Shown: positions 34,285-43,548 of the stretch, in pieces
How positions within the stretch are numbered: the stretch's first letter is position 1
Layout: each line of letters begins with the position of its first letter
Assembly (NCBI GenBank): GCA_902556205.1
Contig: CACDVH010000002.1
Coordinates: forward strand, 62,001-126,000
Length of the DNA: 64,000 nt
Origin: an uncultured Gammaproteobacteria bacterium
GTDB lineage: Bacteria > Pseudomonadota > Gammaproteobacteria > PS1 > Pseudothioglobaceae
Reading direction: 5' to 3'
The notes under the pieces: generated by a model
Told to the model about the DNA's origin: nothing
The model's input: the letters and a program-made list of their open reading frames with translations, nothing else
Database searches by the model: none
Position numbers and translations under genes: made by a program

Positions 34285-35520
34285 CTAAATCTTTTGTAAA
34301 GCATTAATTAAATTTTCAACATCTTCAAGAGAATTGTAATGGACCATGCTGGTTCTAACTACGCCATCATCCACATCTATACCTAAAGCCATTAAACATC
34401 TCCAGGCATAGAAATTATCATTCCTTGTTGCAATTCCATGCTTTACAAGCTCACTGCTTAGTTCTTTGGATGACTTGTTGTTCATTGTAAAAGCAATTGT
34501 TGGCGCTCTATCTTTATCAGTAATTGTCTTTTTACCGATGAGTTTTATGTCGCCTCTATTAGTTAAGTAATCTAGGAGTGGATTTGCAATCTCCTTTTCA
34601 TGCTCTGCAATTAACTCATTTACCTTATGAATTTTCTCCCTTATAGATGGGTTTTCACCTGGATAGTGATGCTCAAAGAGATTCATAAAGTATTCATAAA
34701 CTCCAACAAGGCATGAGAGTTCCTCATGATTCGGCCCACCTGGATTTAGAGTGTAGGGCACATCTCCCTCTAAAAACTCATGGTTTTGGTTTGGAAGTGT
34801 ATCCAGTATCTCTTTCTTTCCATAAAGAAGACCTAAGTGGGGTCCGTATGTTTTGTAAAGACTAAAAGCATAGAAATCAACGTCTAGATCTTTCACATCC
34901 GGGAATCCATGAGGTGCATAGGAGACGCCATCACCGACAATGAATGCATCGTATTGATGGACAAGATCAGCAATCAATTTTAGGTCATTAATAGATCCAA
35001 CAATATTTGAGCAGTGAGTCACCGCAACAATTTTTGTTTTTTTAGATAGGAGTGCTTTTAAGTCATCTATTTCAAGTTCAGCAGTATCGTTATTGATTTG
35101 CCACTCCTTGACTATCATGCCATGATCAGCAAGCCTTCTCCAAGCACCTACATTTGCTTCATGGTCCTGATTAGTGACAATTACTTCGTCGCCAGGACTT
35201 AAAAGGCTTCTCATTGCGTTAGATAACACATACATATTCATAGTTGTAGAGCCACCAATAATGATTTCATCATTATTAGCGTTGATCATCTCAGCAAAAA
35301 AATTGGTCGCCTTATCCATGTTATCACCGGCTATAGCTGAGGTGTCAAACTCTGCGTAAGGCTGAACCTTAGTCGAGGTCATAAAGTGATTTAAACGCTC
35401 AATCACATTGGAAGGGACATAGCTACCACCTGCATTTTCAAAGAACGACCATTTAGAGCTTAGCGGGTCTCTAAAAGCTGGAAATTGTTCTCTTACATAA
35501 TCAACGTCAAGTTTTGGCAT
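34285..35520 (-). CDS. Class V aminotransferase, cysteine desulfurase-like (TIGR01976 type)
   Basis: The 411-aa PLP enzyme resembles SufS/isopenicillin-N-epimerase-like proteins of the VC1184 group. It shows the FFENAGGSYVPSNV N-terminus, GSTTMNMYVLSNA, TNQDHEANVGAWRRL, AVTHCSNIVG, GDGVSYAPHG and the PLP lysine in FSLYKTYGPHLGLLYG. The Cys loop needed for desulfuration is not evident (FYAWRCLMALG is the only late Cys), so lyase, epimerase or aminotransferase activity is as likely. It is 14 bp downstream of the GntR-aldolase fusion gene and converges on the PanB-like gene. Confidence 0.82.
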   Translation of the reverse strand: MPKLDVDYVREQFPAFRDPLSSKWSFFENAGGSYVPSNVIERLNHFMTSTKVQPYAEFDTSAIAGDNMDKATNFFAEMINANNDEIIIGGSTTMNMYVLSNAMRSLLSPGDEVIVTNQDHEANVGAWRRLADHGMIVKEWQINNDTAELEIDDLKALLSKKTKIVAVTHCSNIVGSINDLKLIADLVHQYDAFIVGDGVSYAPHGFPDVKDLDVDFYAFSLYKTYGPHLGLLYGKKEILDTLPNQNHEFLEGDVPYTLNPGGPNHEELSCLVGVYEYFMNLFEHHYPGENPSIREKIHKVNELIAEHEKEIANPLLDYLTNRGDIKLIGKKTITDKDRAPTIAFTMNNKSSKELSSELVKHGIATRNDNFYAWRCLMALGIDVDDGVVRTSMVHYNSLEDVENLINALQKI

Positions 35521-35534
35521 GATCTCTCCTATTA

Positions 35535-36482
35535 TTAGTTTTTATAGTCAGGCTCTTCTTTGTCTAAAATTCGCTTTAGTGCTGCAAAATGCAGATCAGA
35601 AGCGTCATAATCTATCCACTGCTGAGCTGTCTTTTTAGCTACTTTGTCGCTTACAACATGAATTTTTTTTCCTGTTTGGTATGCTCCAATGAGTGTTTGG
35701 CATGATCTCTCAAAGTAATATAATTCATCAAAGGCGCTCGCAACTGTTCTAGCAGCAGTCAAAACGCCATGATTTCCCATCATGAGAACTGGATTGTCAC
35801 CCAGAAGGGTGCTCAATCTTTCTGCTTCCTTTCCTAGACCCATTCCACTATAGTCTCTATCAATTGAAACTCTGTCATAAAAACGCATTGTGTTTTGATC
35901 AATCGGCTTCATTTCTTTGTCATCAAGGGATGACAGAATTGTTGCATATTGAGGGTGAGCATGAAGGATGCAGCGAGCCTGAGGATTGTTTCGGTGTAAA
36001 GCACTATGAATTGCCCATGCAGTAGGGTCAGGAGCATCTTGATGATTCATTGTATCTTTATTGTTAGCATCAATGAGAATCAAGTCGCTTGCTGAGATTT
36101 CACTGAAATGCTTACCTATTGGATTTAATAGAAACTTTGACCCACTCTTATTAACTGCCAAACTAAAGTGATTAGCAACTGCCTCATGCATATTAAGCCT
36201 TGCTGTAAATCTGAATGCAGCGGCCAAATCTAATCTTTCAGCTCTAAAGTCATTTTTCATAGTCAATAAATTTGATTTTACGCAAGTGCCTTTTCCATGA
36301 TATCGATGAAGAATATTATTATTTTCTAGTTTATCAATTGCCTTTCTAACAGTTCCAACGCTAACATTTAGATGCTTTGAAAGTTGAGATTCAGAAGGGA
36401 TAAAATCACCAATCTTAAAGTCTTCACTGGAAATTCTATCATTTATATGATCTATAACAGTTTGGTAAAGCTTTTGGGCCAT
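35535..36482 (-). CDS. GntR winged helix fused to a class II aldolase/adducin domain
   Basis: A 315-aa single reading frame with two clear domains. Residues 1-75 are a GntR-type winged helix (IPSESQLSKHLNVSVGTVRK, then KLENNNILHRYHGKGTCV). Residues 80-310 are a class II aldolase/adducin domain whose zinc ligands are intact: His174 and His176 in HAHPQYA and His238 in MGNHGVL. In ordinary GntR proteins the second domain is FadR, HutC/UTRA or aminotransferase-like; an aldolase-type domain is unusual. It may be an enzyme that senses its own substrate or a regulator that borrowed the fold. It precedes the class V aminotransferase and is divergent from the phosphotransacetylase. Confidence 0.85.
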   Translation of the reverse strand: MAQKLYQTVIDHINDRISSEDFKIGDFIPSESQLSKHLNVSVGTVRKAIDKLENNNILHRYHGKGTCVKSNLLTMKNDFRAERLDLAAAFRFTARLNMHEAVANHFSLAVNKSGSKFLLNPIGKHFSEISASDLILIDANNKDTMNHQDAPDPTAWAIHSALHRNNPQARCILHAHPQYATILSSLDDKEMKPIDQNTMRFYDRVSIDRDYSGMGLGKEAERLSTLLGDNPVLMMGNHGVLTAARTVASAFDELYYFERSCQTLIGAYQTGKKIHVVSDKVAKKTAQQWIDYDASDLHFAALKRILDKEEPDYKN

Positions 36483-36662
36483 TAACTAAATTTATGATTT
36501 TTTATTAATAAAAGTATACTCATATATATATGTGTTAAAAATTAATTATTTGGACTAATCTCATAAGTCTTCAAATAATCATAGATTTTGATGAATAAAG
36601 TTGACAGTTCAAATTGAATTAAAAAAAATCATGTAAACTATATTTAACTTTATTGGGAATAT

Positions 36663-37628
36663 ATGATGCCGTTATTAGATGATTTAAACAGAAGGGCTCA
36701 GACCAAATATCCACGTATTTTATTACCTGAATCAATTGACTCTAGAGTGATAGAGGCGGCTCACACTATTGCAGATCAAAAATTGGCTCAAATCGTCCTT
36801 TTTGATGAAAATGTAGCATCCTCTCTGGGTGTTGATTCAATAAACCTTAAAAACGAAGATTTGAGGCTTGAATATGCTCAAACATTATTTGAGCTCAGAA
36901 AACACAAGGGCGTCTCCTTTGAGGCCGCACTAGAAATGCTTTCAAGTCCAAGCGTATGCGCTATGATTGCACTGCACAGATCTGAGGTGGATGGTGTTGT
37001 TACAGGTGCCATTACTCCAAGCCAGGAAGTTTTGAGTAGTGCGCTCAGAATTATTGGCGTCTCTGAGAACAGACATCTTGTTTCGAGTTTGTTTTTAATG
37101 GTGTTTGATGAAGACCATAAAAGGCACGGTGAAAACTTAATTTTTACAGATTGTGCTATGAACATCTCACCAAACTCAGATGAACTGGCTGAGATTGCTT
37201 TTAGCGCCTATGAGACGGCTCAATCATTTTTAGATGAAGAGCCTAAACTTGCAATGCTATCTTTCTCTACTAATCAAAGCGTAAAACATAGCGAAGTAGA
37301 CAAAGTAAGGCAAGCAACTGAAATGGTCCGCTCTAGGCTTCCAAATGCTCAAATTATCGGAAATGTTCAGCTCGATGCTGCGCTCGATTCAGAAGTTTTA
37401 AAAATTAAAGATCCTGGCTCTTCATTTTCCGCGCCAGCTAATGTCTTTGTCTTTCCTAACCTTGATGCGGGAAACATTGGATACAAACTTGTTCAGCGCT
37501 TCTCTGGCGCCAAAGCAGTTGGACCGATTCTTCAAGGACTATCTAAGCCCGTGAATGACTTGTCAAGAGGTTGCAGCATAGATGAGATTGTGGATACGGT
37601 TGTTGTAACAGCGAATCAAGTTAGATAG
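36663..37628 (+). CDS. pta: Phosphate acetyltransferase (phosphotransacetylase)
   Basis: Interconverts acetyl phosphate and acetyl-CoA. The 321-aa protein is of the short type consisting only of the catalytic domain, with RILLPESIDSRVIEAA, VDGVVTGAITPSQEVLSSAL, AMLSFSTNQSVKHSEVDKVR, NVQLDAALDSEV and FVFPNLDAGNIGYKLVQRF. No acetate kinase is adjacent. Either of two adjacent ATGs may start it. About 180 bp of AT-rich DNA separates it from the divergent GntR-aldolase gene. Short Pta proteins commonly serve acetyl phosphate from sulfoacetaldehyde acetyltransferase, but no such gene is in view. Confidence 0.85.
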   Translation: MMPLLDDLNRRAQTKYPRILLPESIDSRVIEAAHTIADQKLAQIVLFDENVASSLGVDSINLKNEDLRLEYAQTLFELRKHKGVSFEAALEMLSSPSVCAMIALHRSEVDGVVTGAITPSQEVLSSALRIIGVSENRHLVSSLFLMVFDEDHKRHGENLIFTDCAMNISPNSDELAEIAFSAYETAQSFLDEEPKLAMLSFSTNQSVKHSEVDKVRQATEMVRSRLPNAQIIGNVQLDAALDSEVLKIKDPGSSFSAPANVFVFPNLDAGNIGYKLVQRFSGAKAVGPILQGLSKPVNDLSRGCSIDEIVDTVVVTANQVR

Positions 37629-37630
37629 GC

Positions 37631-39250
37631 TTACATTCCAATATAGTTGGGCCCACCTCCACCTTCTGGTGGTGTCCAATTAATATTTTGTGACGGATCC
37701 TTAATATCACAGGTCTTACAGTGAAGACAATTTTGGGCGTTGATTTGAAAATAATCTTCACCTTCTTTGTCAATTATTTCATAAACACCGGCAGGGCAAT
37801 ACCTCTGGGCAGGCTCATCAAAGAGCTCTTTATTTCTTGTCAGAGGGATTGTTGGGTCAGTCAACTTAAGATGAACAGGCTGATCCTCCTCATGGTTTGT
37901 TCCAGACAGGAATAAAGATGAGGTTATATCAAAACTGAGAACATTATCAGGAGCAGGGTACTCTTTCGCATAAAGAGGGTTGTTAAGGTTCAAAGAGTCG
38001 CAATCTCTCTGCTCATCCTTGATAGTAAAAGGCAGCGAATTTCTAAAGATGTTGGACTCTATGAAATTGTATGCCGCGCCCAAATAAAAACCAAACTTAT
38101 GCATTGCAGCGCTGAAGTTTCTTGACTTGTATAACTCTTGATAGAGAGAGCTACCTTTAAATAAGTCATCAAAATCACAGATTTCTTCGTTAAGAATCTT
38201 GTGAATATATTCTGCAGCAAGAATTCCAGACTGCAGGGCGCAATGACTCCCTTTTATCTTACTAGGGTTGAGCGTTCCAGCATCACAACCAATGATCATT
38301 CCCCCATTAAAATCCATCTTAACGAGGGAATTGATGCCCCCCTTAGTAATGGCTCTAGCACCGTACGAAACACGTTTTCCTGAATCTAAAAACTGTTTAA
38401 TTTTTGGATGCTTTTTGAATTGTTGAAATTCTTGGAACGGGCTATGGCTTGTGTTCGTATAGTTCAGATCTACAATCAAACCCACGGCAACTCTTTTATT
38501 GTCAAAATGGTAAAGAAAGCCGCCACCAGTTGTACCCTCATTAAGAGGCCAGCCCATCGTATGAACGACATCTCCAGGGCTGTGATTGTCATTCTCAACT
38601 TCCCAAATTTCTTTAAAGCCAATAGCAAAATGTTGAGGCGTTTTTCCTTCATCAAGGTTAAATTCTTTGATTAACTGCTTTCCTAGATGGCCTCTAGCGC
38701 CTTCTGCAAAAATGGTTTGCTTAGCCAGAATATCCATACCAGGCGTATAGGTGCCTTTTTGATTGCCTTCTTTGTCAATTCCCATATCACCTGTGGATAT
38801 TCCAATAACTCGGCCACTTTCATCTTTAAGGTATCTTTGTGCAGGGAATCCTGGAAAGATATCAACTCCCAATTCCATTGCTTTCTCTGAAATCCATTGG
38901 CAAAGCTCACCTAAGGAAATAATATAGTTTCCTTTATTGTGAAGGCTTTTAGGCATGAGCCATGAAGGAACTTTAATGCTTTTACTCTCTCCTGTTAGCC
39001 AGAAAAGATCATCTTTTGCAACTGGTGTATTAAGAGTAGGACAGTCCTTAGCATCATCAGGAAAAAGATCAAACAGTGTTTTAGGTTCAAAGACTGCGCC
39101 TGAGAGAATATGAGAGCCAATCTCAGAGCCTTTTTCGAGAAGACATACAGACAGGTTTGGATTGAGCTGTTTGAGTTTGCAAGCAGAAGCAAGACCCGAA
39201 GGACCGCCTCCAACAATTACTACATCATATTCAATTGATTCTCTTTCCAT
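37631..39250 (-). CDS. Electron transfer flavoprotein-ubiquinone oxidoreductase
   Basis: ETF-QO passes electrons from ETF to the ubiquinone pool at the inner membrane. The 539-aa sequence has the FAD motif DVVIVGGGPSGLASACKL at the N-terminus, ILSGAVFEPKTL, the quinone-region GCDAGTLNPSKIKGSHCAL and a C-terminal 4Fe-4S site (CPAGVYE and NCLHCKTCDIKDPSQNINW, four Cys). It lies 11 bp after etfA on the same strand, so etfB-etfA-ETF-QO is one operon. Likely donors include dimethylglycine/sarcosine-type or acyl-CoA dehydrogenases elsewhere in the genome. Confidence 0.95.
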   Translation of the reverse strand: MERESIEYDVVIVGGGPSGLASACKLKQLNPNLSVCLLEKGSEIGSHILSGAVFEPKTLFDLFPDDAKDCPTLNTPVAKDDLFWLTGESKSIKVPSWLMPKSLHNKGNYIISLGELCQWISEKAMELGVDIFPGFPAQRYLKDESGRVIGISTGDMGIDKEGNQKGTYTPGMDILAKQTIFAEGARGHLGKQLIKEFNLDEGKTPQHFAIGFKEIWEVENDNHSPGDVVHTMGWPLNEGTTGGGFLYHFDNKRVAVGLIVDLNYTNTSHSPFQEFQQFKKHPKIKQFLDSGKRVSYGARAITKGGINSLVKMDFNGGMIIGCDAGTLNPSKIKGSHCALQSGILAAEYIHKILNEEICDFDDLFKGSSLYQELYKSRNFSAAMHKFGFYLGAAYNFIESNIFRNSLPFTIKDEQRDCDSLNLNNPLYAKEYPAPDNVLSFDITSSLFLSGTNHEEDQPVHLKLTDPTIPLTRNKELFDEPAQRYCPAGVYEIIDKEGEDYFQINAQNCLHCKTCDIKDPSQNINWTPPEGGGGPNYIGM

Positions 39251-39261
39251 TAACTACTATT

Positions 39262-40188
39262 TTATACCTGATAAGCATTCAGCTCATTAAGAGCATCAAA
39301 TAAATCAACTTGCCACACTAAATCAGCCATTCTAGACATTGGAGCATCTGGATCATTATTGATCACCACGATTACTTGTGAGTCTTTCATGCCAGCAAGA
39401 TGCTGAATGGCACCTGAAATACCAACGGCTAGGTACAGTTTAGGAGCAACCACTTTGCCCGTTTGACCAACCTGATAGTCATTCGAAATGAAACCGGCAT
39501 CTACTGCTGCTCTTGAAGCGCCGATTGCTGCATCTAACTTGTCAGCTAATTGCTCGATCAGAGTAAAGTTTTCTTTTGAGCCAAGACCTCTTCCGCCAGA
39601 CACTATTCGCTCTGCAGTAGTCAGTTCTGGGCGCTCAGACTCAGACTCTTGAAGTGAGATAAACTCTGAATTAGACCCTGGCATTGAAGACGAAATCGTT
39701 TCTACAGAAGCTGAACCACCATCTCCAGAATGTTCAAAGGCAGTTGCTCTGACGGTCATAACAATGATTTCATCAGAGGTTTCAACTGTTGCCATAACGT
39801 TTCCAGCATAAAGAGGACGAACAAAAGTGTTATTCGACTTAATTTCACAAACATCTGAGATAGGCTGAACATCTAGAAGGGCGCCTACTCGCGGCAAAAT
39901 ATTCTTACTAAATGTTGATGAGCCTGAGATTAAATAGCCATAACCCGACATGACATCAGCAATGAGTTTACTGGCCACTTCAACATTGGCATTTTCTAGA
40001 GAATCATCGACAATCATCTTTACAGTATTGATTCCTGCAAGTGCTGAAACAGATGAGCCATTCGATGCGTCATTCGTAAGAACCAATGCATCTATAGTGT
40101 CTGATAATTGAGTAGCCGCTGTAATTGCAGCTCTGCTATTTGCGCTAACCTCTGAGCCATTCAGCTCGATTAATATGAGTGCTGACAT
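39262..40188 (-). CDS. etfA: Electron transfer flavoprotein, alpha subunit
   Basis: The 308-aa subunit carries the FAD. The C-terminal signature is complete: IVSGGRGLGSKENF, IGASRAAVDAGFI, QVGQTGKVVAPKLYLAVGIS and INNDPDAPM. Its start overlaps the etfB stop by 1 bp. Together with EtfB it collects electrons from several dehydrogenases. Confidence 0.95.
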   Translation of the reverse strand: MSALILIELNGSEVSANSRAAITAATQLSDTIDALVLTNDASNGSSVSALAGINTVKMIVDDSLENANVEVASKLIADVMSGYGYLISGSSTFSKNILPRVGALLDVQPISDVCEIKSNNTFVRPLYAGNVMATVETSDEIIVMTVRATAFEHSGDGGSASVETISSSMPGSNSEFISLQESESERPELTTAERIVSGGRGLGSKENFTLIEQLADKLDAAIGASRAAVDAGFISNDYQVGQTGKVVAPKLYLAVGISGAIQHLAGMKDSQVIVVINNDPDAPMSRMADLVWQVDLFDALNELNAYQV

Positions 40189-40949
40189 TAAAGAACTCCC
40201 ATTTGATTTAATTCTGTAAATAACTCTTCAGCAGAACTAATCTGCTTTGAAGCTCTATCTTTAGTCCCAGACTCCTCAACACTAACAACTTTGATACGCG
40301 GTGCTGTGTCTATTCCAAGACTTGATAACTCAATAGTCTCCAGGGGCTTAGATCTAGCCTTCATGATATTTGGAAGTGAGGCATACCTTGGTTCATTGAG
40401 TCTAAGGTCAACCGTAACGATGGCAGGAAGGTTAAGTTTTCTCGTTTCAATGCCTGAGTCAATTTCACGAGAAACTTCAACACTACTTGCATCAGAACTT
40501 AAGTCGAATTTTGAGATAAACGTACCAAGCGAATAGTCAATAAGACCCGATAACATTTGGCCTGTTTGGTTGTTATCATTATCAACAGCTTGCTTGCCCA
40601 TTATTACGAGCTCTGCTTCTTCGCGATTAATGATGTTAGCCAGAATCTTAGCAACATGAAGTGGCTGAAGATCTAGCTCCGAGTCAGTTTTAATAAAAAT
40701 AGCACGATCAACACCCATAGCCAAGGCAGTTCTTAGGGTGTCAACTGTTTTGTCCGTTCCAATACTGACAGCAATGGTTTCTGAAGCTGAGCCACTCTCT
40801 TTAAGGGTCAAAGCCTCCTCAACTGCAATTTCACAAAATGGATTCATCGCCATTTTGGCATTGCTCAGGTCAACTTGTTGAGTTTGTTTGTTTACTCTTG
40901 CTTGAGTGTATGGGTCAAGAACTCTTTTAACTGGGATAATTATTTTCAT
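40188..40949 (-). CDS. etfB: Electron transfer flavoprotein, beta subunit
   Basis: The 253-aa AMP-binding partner of EtfA. Family parts are IIPVKRVLDPYTQARVN at the N-terminus, MNPFCEIAVEEAL, VIMGKQAVDNDNNQTGQML and the closing MKARSKPLETIELSSLG. It is the first gene of the etfB-etfA-ETF-QO operon, read from the 124-bp gap upstream of it. Confidence 0.95.
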   Translation of the reverse strand: MKIIIPVKRVLDPYTQARVNKQTQQVDLSNAKMAMNPFCEIAVEEALTLKESGSASETIAVSIGTDKTVDTLRTALAMGVDRAIFIKTDSELDLQPLHVAKILANIINREEAELVIMGKQAVDNDNNQTGQMLSGLIDYSLGTFISKFDLSSDASSVEVSREIDSGIETRKLNLPAIVTVDLRLNEPRYASLPNIMKARSKPLETIELSSLGIDTAPRIKVVSVEESGTKDRASKQISSAEELFTELNQMGVL

Positions 40950-41072
40950 ATTAGATTAAAAATTCATTACAAAACCCGCGAATAATACCATATAAAAAAC
41001 TTTTGTCTATAACTAGAAAATACTATTTTTGAGTGCAAATTGTTCATGTCCTAATGGTTTGATTATTATTGG

Positions 41073-42533
41073 TTATTTTATATTTATCGGAAACCTGAGT
41101 TTGGCCTCCGCGCCTTGTTGTATAAAGCGGTTTTGAAGACTCACTTCACCACCATGAAGTTTCATAATCTTACGAACAAACCTTAAACCAAGACCATTTC
41201 CCCTGACACCAGTATCAGGCCTAGAAACTGAGAAGAATCTTGTAAATAATTTGTTGATGACCTGGGGAGGAATGCCTGGTCCATCATCTAAAACGATGAT
41301 TGAAATAGCTGCATTGGTTTGAGATGCTTTGATAGTGATCGTTCCAGATGAGGGGCTAAAGTCTAGAGCATTATTAATAATGTTTCCAATAGCCTGTTCC
41401 AATAAAATTTTTTCAGCCTTTAGAGATACACTTGAATTAATCTGAAGGTCTATCCTTAAATCTTTGTCATTAATCGTTTTCACTCTGCTTGGTGCTTTCA
41501 AAACAGTTTGAATAACCTCTCTAATGTTTAAAGATTCTACATTTTTAAGAGCTTCACGGCGCTCAATCCTTGACAGTTCTAAAAGCCTATTAACCAATAG
41601 ATCCATGTGCTTGTTGGATTCAAGAATATTCTCAACAAAGCGCTTCCTTTGGGGATCTGACATCGGAGTTAAAAGGTTTTCTGCTGTAAGTTGAATTCCT
41701 GTTATGGGTGTTCTTAGCTCGTGTGCAAGAGTGTCAATGTACTGCTCTACATCGTCCTTCAGCTCAACGTCTGCACGAGCATCTCTTATGGTCCTGGCTA
41801 GCTTATTGAACTGGTTATTAAGGTCAGGCATCAATACATCCTCGCCACTAAAGAGATTTGAGGTATATTTCTGGACTCTGTTGATGTTTCTTGATATTCG
41901 ATAACTCCCAAGGAATCCAAATAATAAAGCGATAACAAAAATATAAAAGATAAACCTTAAAAGATAACTCTCCCCCATTAAATCGATAAGAGGAGCGACA
42001 ACCACTACTGCTCCTAAAATTTCACCATTGTCACCATAAATTGGGTTAGAAGCATTAAGATATCTTGATTTAAGGAAGTACTCAATCGCGGCGCCTCTTG
42101 CTTTTCTGGTGCCTCGTGTCTCCTCAACAATGATGTTGGTTGTGTCTGTCACTCCGCTAAGGGCAGACTCCACTTCATTAACTTCGCGCATATCTGTACC
42201 CAAGGTAAGTCCTCTTGAGTCAAGTACCAGAAGCCCGTCCCTATCAGTCACATAGATTGCTAGATTTTCTAGTTTTTGTGGACTGTTTTTATCAATGGTA
42301 TTCCTTTGGGAACGAAGATAGTTCACAATAAGGCTTTCGAAGGTTTCTAAATCAATCTCACCATCTTGGTTATTCTGAGAGGCAACTCTACTCATGAGGC
42401 TAGAGACCTCAACCATTACTGATTTTGCAGACTCAAAGGTTGTTCTTTGGGCAAAGACCCATAAAAGACTTGAACTGACAATAAAGTAAAGCAGAAATAA
42501 CTTGGTACCAATATTGAGCCTAAAGCGCTTCAT
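41073..42533 (-). CDS. creC: CreC-like sensor histidine kinase
   Basis: The 486-aa membrane sensor has spans near residues 10-28 and 190-211 flanking a periplasmic sensing domain (about 30-188) that resembles E. coli CreC (IYVTDRDGLLVLDSRG, GAVVVVAPLID). A linker leads to the H-box THE-like core LAHELRTPITGIQ with His271, then N-box IGNIINNALDFS and G-boxes LDDGPGIPP and GNGLGLRFV. It overlaps the regulator gene by 4 bp. The signal is unknown; in E. coli CreBC responds to carbon metabolism. Confidence 0.85.
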   Translation of the reverse strand: MKRFRLNIGTKLFLLYFIVSSSLLWVFAQRTTFESAKSVMVEVSSLMSRVASQNNQDGEIDLETFESLIVNYLRSQRNTIDKNSPQKLENLAIYVTDRDGLLVLDSRGLTLGTDMREVNEVESALSGVTDTTNIIVEETRGTRKARGAAIEYFLKSRYLNASNPIYGDNGEILGAVVVVAPLIDLMGESYLLRFIFYIFVIALLFGFLGSYRISRNINRVQKYTSNLFSGEDVLMPDLNNQFNKLARTIRDARADVELKDDVEQYIDTLAHELRTPITGIQLTAENLLTPMSDPQRKRFVENILESNKHMDLLVNRLLELSRIERREALKNVESLNIREVIQTVLKAPSRVKTINDKDLRIDLQINSSVSLKAEKILLEQAIGNIINNALDFSPSSGTITIKASQTNAAISIIVLDDGPGIPPQVINKLFTRFFSVSRPDTGVRGNGLGLRFVRKIMKLHGGEVSLQNRFIQQGAEAKLRFPINIK

Positions 42534-43198
42534 TCAATAAGGCTGTATCCTATCCCTCGATGAGTCTCGATATATTCGTTATCTTCATCCAACTCATGAA
42601 GGCGTTTACGTATTGATTTAATATGAGTGTTTATGGTCTTGATATCTGAGCCATGCGGCCTGTCCCAAATAATACTCATTAAATACTCTCTTGAATGGAC
42701 TCTGTTTGGATTCTTAACTAGATGTGAAAGTATTTTGTATTCTGCAGGGGTTAAAGTTAGCTCCTGATTTAAAAATACCACTCGCTGCATGGCGTGATTT
42801 ATACTGAATTTTGAGTCACCACTTTTGACTTCGGGCTTGACCATTCTGAGCTGAGCTCGAACATGGGCAACCACAAGCCTTGGGCTCAAAGGCTTTGTGA
42901 CATATGCATTCGCACCCAGACCCTCTAGTCCAAGAACCTGATCTGACTCATCGTCTCTTGCAGAGATAATAATCACTGGAATATTTGATTTTTCTCTAAC
43001 TTTTCTAAGTAAATCAAAGCCACTCATGTCAGGGAGCCCAACATCTAATAAAATAAGATCAACTTCATTGTCTTTATGAAACTCTATCGCATCGGATCCA
43101 TTGTCAAACCACTTGCAATTGAAAGAGTCTTTTTCGAGAATAAAGCAGATACTTTCAGCTATGGTTTTGTCATCTTCTACTATCAGAATTGTTTGCAT
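42530..43198 (-). CDS. creB: CreB-like OmpR-family response regulator
   Basis: The 222-aa regulator has a receiver domain with acidic pocket EDD (8-10), phosphorylation site Asp52 in LLDVGLPDMSG and switch Lys in YVTKPLSPR, then an OmpR/PhoB winged helix (about 130-220, with LTPAEYKILSHLVKNPN and INTHIKSIRKRL). It is translated just ahead of its kinase with a 4-bp overlap. CreB matches by both arrangement and the kinase it accompanies; creD is not adjacent. Confidence 0.85.
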   Translation of the reverse strand: MQTILIVEDDKTIAESICFILEKDSFNCKWFDNGSDAIEFHKDNEVDLILLDVGLPDMSGFDLLRKVREKSNIPVIIISARDDESDQVLGLEGLGANAYVTKPLSPRLVVAHVRAQLRMVKPEVKSGDSKFSINHAMQRVVFLNQELTLTPAEYKILSHLVKNPNRVHSREYLMSIIWDRPHGSDIKTINTHIKSIRKRLHELDEDNEYIETHRGIGYSLIE

Positions 43199-43331
43199 AA
43201 TGAGCGTTTAAAATTGAAATAAAAATTGCATTGTAAATCAAAACTTTATAAAAGAAAGAATCTTCATTAAGTCTTCATCAAAACTCCATATAGAAAACAT
43301 TTGACGGCACAGGTAGCAGCTTATCATGTGC

Positions 43332-43471
43332 ATATTGTTTTAGTTTATTAGAGACTTGTTTGGTAACTACTACCCCTTTAAGTTGCTAATTAAACAGAGC
43401 GTTATTTTTCTCTATGCTTAGCTTAGATTATACATAACCATTTTGTGAGTCTCTAATACCTAAAACAATAT
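43332..43471. repeat. 140-bp element bounded by near-perfect 24-25 bp inverted repeats
   Basis: The left arm (43332-43356) begins ATATTGTTTTAG and ends ATTAGAGACT; the right arm (43448-43471) is its reverse complement except for a 1-base gap and one or two mismatches in the middle. About 91 bp lie between. Each outer edge contains a TA (43333-43334 and 43469-43470), so a MITE of the IS630/Tc1 type is possible. Alternatively it is an RNA: TTGACG (43301-43306) and TATCAT (43322-43327), 15 bp apart, would start transcription at about the left arm, and the inner part can form further stems (AGAG with CTCT, TAAG with CTTA). No coding potential is visible. Confidence 0.7.
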
Positions 43472-43548
43472 TTAGATTATTTAAGTGTAATTTTTAAGAA
43501 CCTCGAATACCTATGCCATTCTCTCTCCGTTTGGCTCTTGAGGTACCC

